DNA of 64,000 nt from Apostichopus japonicus (lineage: Eukaryota > Echinodermata > Holothuroidea > Aspidochirotida > Stichopodidae), in the NCBI RefSeq assembly GCF_037975245.1, contig NC_092572.1, positions 967,501-1,031,500 on the forward strand, in the 5' to 3' direction. Shown piece by piece: positions 59,363 to 64,000 of this stretch (positions within the stretch are counted from its first letter, which is position 1; every line of letters starts with the position of its first letter). A model generated the notes under the pieces. The model was given only the letters and a program-made list of their open reading frames with translations. It ran no database searches and was not told where the DNA came from. Position numbers and translations under genes: made by a program.

Positions 59363-60450
59363 CATTGTTCCAGACAGTTGTCTGATTGCTCCAAATGTTG
59401 TACATAGTTTCAGACAGCTGTCACATTGCTCCATATTGTACATAGTTTCAGACAGCTGCCCATTGCTCCAATGTATGTAGTTTCAGACAGCTGTCACATT
59501 GTTCCATTGTACATAGTTTCAGACAGCTGTTACATTGCTCCATTGTACATAGTTTCAGACAGCTGTGGCATTGCTCCATTGTACATAGTTTCAGACAGCT
59601 GTCACATTGCTCCATTGTACATAGTTTCAGACAGCTGTCACATTGCTCCATTGTACAGTTTCAGACAGCTGCCCATTGCTCCATTGTATGTAGTTTCAGA
59701 CAGCTGTCACATTGCTCCATTGTACATAGTTTCAGACAGCTGTTGTATATTGCTCCATTGTACATAGTTTCAGACAGCTGTCGCATTGCTCCATTGTAAA
59801 TAGTTTCAGACAGCTGTCACATTGCTCCAGCTGTCACATTGCTCCATTGTACATACAGTAGTTCCAGACAGCTGGCACATTGCTCCATTGTACATGTATA
59901 GTTTCAGACAGCTGTTACATTGCTCCATTGTACATAGTTTCAGACAGCTGTTGTACATTGCTCCATTGTACATAGTTTCAGACAGCTGTGGCATTGCTCC
60001 ATTGTACATAGTTTCAGACAGCTGTCACATTGCTCCATTGTACATAGTTTCAGACAGCTGTCACATTGCTCCATTGTACATAGTTTCAGACAGCTGCCCA
60101 TTGCTCCATTGTATGTAGTTTCAGACAGCTGTCACATTGCTCCATTGAGTTTCAGACAGCTGTTACATTGCTCCATTGTACATAGTTTCAGACAGCTGTC
60201 ACATTGCTCCATTGTACATAGTTTCAGACAGCTGTCGCATTGCTCCATTGAGTTTCAGACAGCTGTCACATTGCTCCATTGTACATAGTTTAAGACAGCT
60301 GTCGCATTGCTCCATTGAGTTTCAGACAGCTGTCACATTGCTCCATTGTACATAGTTTAAGACAGCTGTCACACTGCTCTATTGTGAATAGTATCAGGAC
60401 AACTGTCGGATGCCTCCATTGAGTTTCAGACAGCTGTCGCATTGCTCCTA
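59363..60450. repeat. 36-bp minisatellite, ~30 copies
   Basis: Unit ACATAGTTTCAGACAGCTGT plus CACATTGCTCCATTGT, with several shortened or extended units. Open frames across it on both strands (LYIVSDSCHIAP, MEQCDSCLKLC) are repeat artefacts. Confidence 0.97.
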
Positions 60451-60454
60451 TGGA

Positions 60455-60945
60455 CATACTTTTCGTCTACAACAGGGCCCTTGCACCATGTATCTCGTAA
60501 AACATTAACTACATTTTGACCAATTTTACCTTTTTGAATGAGCATATTTGGGTCTTTTTAATCTAAACAAGAAGCTCCTAGAATAGGTATCTCCAACCCG
60601 CAATCTAACTTAAAGAATCCTCGCTCCTTTGCTTTAATCACATGTGGATCGTTAGTGTCTATTTTCATGAAACCTAATGTTTCTGTTTCAACTACTTGTT
60701 GTTCATTGTCGGTTTCTGAATGGATAAAACCTTCCTGTTTGTCCAAGTCTTCTGTTGGCCAATTATCTATCATCATTGCTAGTACCGTTCGTTTTGGGCA
60801 TTCCCTAGCCACATGACCTTGCCTCCTGCAAACATAGCAAGTTACGTTTCTTGTAGAGTTTGATTCATTTGTCTGATATGGTCGATTATTTTGATTAGTT
60901 CTTGAATTAATTGAATTAATACCCTGACCACGTGCACCTAACTAT
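60455..60945 (-). mobile_element. LTR-retroelement (Gypsy-like) gag/protease fragment, broken
   Basis: On the minus strand a CCHC zinc knuckle (CYVCRRQGHVAREC, near 60842-60800) is followed by an acidic linker and, after a stop codon at about 60556, by a segment with VLRDTWCKG. The latter matches the protease active-site region of invertebrate Gypsy-like elements, with Trp in place of the usual Gly of the DTG triad. The fragment ends at the 36-bp minisatellite. It is a decayed remnant with an internal stop, no polymerase and no LTRs visible. Confidence 0.68.
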
Positions 60946-63900
60946 GCTGTAATACCAGTAGGATCACATGTCATTATGAATGTAACCTTTTGTTGTCAAT
61001 TTATTAGTTTTTGGAAAATATAAAACTTTGCTTATTATTATTTTTGTTTTAAGGATGGAATTATCCGTAGTGAAGTGCAGTAAGGAATCAGATGACCTTT
61101 TAACTCTTGCCAGTACAGCAAACAGATATATTCAAATATTTTAACCTGAGAGAATCTCCCCTCACACTTCCTCGGAGTTAGCTTAGCTAGATATCACATA
61201 CATTACCAGGTCCATTGGATAGGAACACTTATAACTCAAAAGTGATATTTTATGACTGTCATAATGAAAGTAACTAGAAAGGAAACCCTCTAATTATGAT
61301 ATTACGATACTGAATGAAACACTGATAATTGCTAGCACTAGTCTTAGTCCCCGCTCAACACAGCTGAATACGGTATATATACTATCAAGTTCTACGTTGT
61401 TGGATTAATCAAACATGTTGAGCCTACTTCACTGACATGATTGGTGAATAGTCATGGTATAGGTACATTAGAGTCTCTCTGATTGGCCAGATGTAACAGG
61501 ATGACGGAAGCTCATCTGGTGCGTGAGACAGGAAACCAGACACTCAGACCAGTAATAAGTGAACAATGAATTGGCGGGCTGCCTTATCACAGTAACTGGT
61601 GTGAATACCGTATAGAGTAGTACACTACGTACAGTATATGCTACTCTGGAGTCCCATTTGTGGTGTTCCTGTGAATTAACATGTATCTTTAATACCTGGA
61701 ACAATTGTTTATGTGTGATGGATGGAGACTTGTTTTTACAGAGTGAATCTTGAGTGCCATTTAATGCTATATGTCAGAATTCTCTGATTGTGGATTTTCT
61801 TTTGTGATCAGGAGAGGTGGAAATAGTTATAATTTTGCTGAAATATGTGTTAGATCGAGATGTGTGCCTTGCTATGATTACTGTATGTGATCGGTAACAA
61901 GGTGTTTGAATATGTTTCAAGATTAGTTTTCCAAATCTTTTATTTAATTGTTTAGCACCAGATGAATACAGAAACATCATTTTGCAATAAGACATGTACA
62001 GTACCTGCAGGCAATGGTGGTGACAATTGCATAGAGATGAACAGGCTACATTTCTACATTATATCTGCTATTTGTATGCACCTGAGCTATCCTGATCTGT
62101 TATTATCATCTAAAAAACATTCAAGGTCAGATTGTTCTGTGCTAATAAGTTAATGAATAGCTGTTAATTTGTAGACTAGCTAGGACTTTGTGATCTTAAA
62201 TTCACTGATCTCTTGTTTGTCTCAAACCCACTTCACAAAACTTCCTAGTTCTAGGTTTGCAGCAATATTGAATAAATTACAAGATAAGATAAGCAAGAAC
62301 AGTAGCAGTGTATTGACATTTTACCAGAATTGATTATTATGAAGAAAACTTGAATATTATAACTGTTACCTAGCAACTGTAAAATTCAATTGTAACTGGA
62401 CGGTATAATTGGTTGTGAATTATCTCTACAGTGAGGTTTGTGAGGACAATTAGCCTGTCTATGTTTGTAACAGGGAACTGAGTTCACTCAGCTGTGGTAC
62501 CTTCTGACTTTCAGTTTCTGTAGCATGGACAGTTGTCAAATATATATACTTGCTGATTCATTCTGTTGTTTGGTAGTTGGTAGTACTTTTATGATTGCAG
62601 TGAACACCTCAGCTGACTTTGAGTGAGTCATACAGTACCTCCTGGAACTACCCTCATTTGTAATTTGTTAATGAAACTGGAGCTGACAAGAGCATCCTAC
62701 AGTAACCATGTTGTCTTTTAGATGTAAAGGAGAACTATTCTTAGCTTATTAATTTGGCATTTCAGTACTTGTGGAATTGTTTGCTCAAATTACTCAGATT
62801 TGGTATTCTTTAAAATTGAATTTGCTCAATGTTTTGTCAAATATGAGGAGGAAAATTGCTTTTTACTATCCTTCTTGAAATGGAGGCTTGTGTGGTGGCA
62901 GGCAATGTTAATTCTCTGTTTAAATGTAGTGAAGCTAAACTAAAGAGCTGTTGATGCAATGAGTCTGTCTACACAGGATTCATGTATTACCAGGCACTAC
63001 TCAGACCTTATATCACCAGTGACTCATCAACCAGGGCTATATCTAGCCTAACTTGTTACATGTGATACCAGGGTCGTTAATTACCTGGTAACTCAGCTAC
63101 TAAAGTTGATGTTTACATGCCAGCAGAAGTCACAACAAGGCCAGTCAATATTCTCTGATTGGTATATTGCAGACTGCAGTCATCAGGAAACTGGCCTGCA
63201 ACTTTTTAACATCATATAATATGCTGCCGAACAGCTGATTAGCAGACAGCATCACAGAGAGAACTAATTGGTTAATATTTAGTATCAAGCGTGAATCAGT
63301 TCTGTAGTTTATTATTATTATTATTACTGTACATTGTGAGGAGAACCTACACGGACAAACCATCAACCATTTCTTAAGTGCTGCTGAATTATACTTCCTT
63401 TGGATTTATGATAGATTCACTTTCTTTCTCTTACAAACTGTCTTTGAGTCTAAGTGCAGTGATCATACAGCCTCTACACTGCAGAGCAGACTGTTTGACA
63501 TACTGGAGAAGGAGGTCTTACACTGTTGTTTATAGTGCAATTTCACTGGTTTCAGGTTGCCATGGTGAATTAAGTCTCTTTTTCCTATCATAATCAAGAT
63601 TGCTGGTGCTAGAGGAAACACTCTAGCTGGAAAATCTAAAGTGGATCTTATCCAAGCATCCCAGAGGTTTCAATGCTTCCTGTTTCTCTCTGTCTGAGAT
63701 AATTACAATAAAGTCATTGTCATAGACGAAGGATTAATATATGGGTCGCACGACTGGCAGATTGCTCCATATCTTATTGCTCATTGGTGTGTTTAAATAT
63801 CACTTGTGCAATCTTCTTTCCAGCTTTATTGTCCTTGAGATTGTATTTTGGAAGTGTTTGCATGGAGTCAACACACAAATAATTCTGGATGTTTGTTAAC

Positions 63901-64000
63901 ATACAATCAAGTGTCTAGACAAACTGCTACCTTCAAACCACTTGGATCTTTCTTGAACTCCTGGACATTACTGGGACATTACAAAGGCTTCTTTTTGATT

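Larger units (their letters stand above)
46486..64000. other. Presumed first intron of UBASH3-like gene or intergenic; repeat-dense
   Basis: No further host exon was recognised on either strand. The interval contains the TIR elements, retroelement fragments and tandem arrays listed separately. The stretches 56.4-59.3 kb and 61.0-64.0 kb show nothing beyond a short ATT run at 63313-63327. Confidence 0.4.

Noticed and set aside
59426-60118. Repetitive Cys/Ser/Ile peptides on both strands
   Set aside because: Translations of the 36-bp minisatellite; no start context or splice sites.

Overview
The window is AT-rich animal genomic DNA with GT-AG introns of 0.3 to 3 kb, many (TA)n tracts, minisatellites and remnants of DNA transposons and non-LTR retroelements. 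The gene content (a mesh-type NIDO/AMOP/VWD/sushi receptor, a divergent receptor tyrosine pseudokinase, a UBASH3-like first exon) and repeat style suggest a marine invertebrate. An echinoderm such as a sea cucumber is my best guess, from general resemblance only. Most long open frames here are simple repeats or chance; the real genes are split into short exons.

Layout. 1-7.5 kb: no gene; repeats and copy A of a diverged segmental duplication (about 121-2500). 7.5-13.7 kb, minus strand: receptor tyrosine-kinase-like gene whose exons join in consistent phase from the transmembrane exon through most of a kinase domain. The kinase is predicted dead (VAVK Lys, HRD Asp and DFG Gly all replaced), and a 40-bp minisatellite in the transmembrane exon introduces a stop. 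13.8-18.9 kb: no recognised gene; copy B of the duplication (about 15410-17540).

18.97-41.74 kb, plus strand: the main gene, 19 coding exons whose lengths sum to 3594 nt, an exact open frame of 1197 codons plus stop. It encodes signal peptide, NIDO, Ig-like/IPT E-set, AMOP, VWD with a GDPH site, two sushi domains, one transmembrane helix and a charged tail. This is the architecture of Drosophila Mesh (smooth septate junction) and related to SUSD2 and MUC4. Its introns hold a piggyBac-type hairpin MITE, retroelement 3' ends, tRNA-derived SINE pieces, minisatellites and a pair of related 1-kb repeats.

41.7-46.3 kb: 3' flank with 21-bp arrays and a 270-bp GAT array. 46.36-46.49 kb, plus strand: a first coding exon with a UBA-type motif resembling UBASH3 (TULA/STS); no later exon is visible, so its first intron probably runs past the window end. 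That interval holds three TIR elements (49.4 kb with an 8-bp duplication, 48.7 kb with a 9-bp duplication, 51.9-53.5 kb), a non-LTR reverse-transcriptase fragment, a gag/protease fragment and three large tandem arrays. The genes show no evident joint function beyond two of them encoding single-pass membrane receptors.
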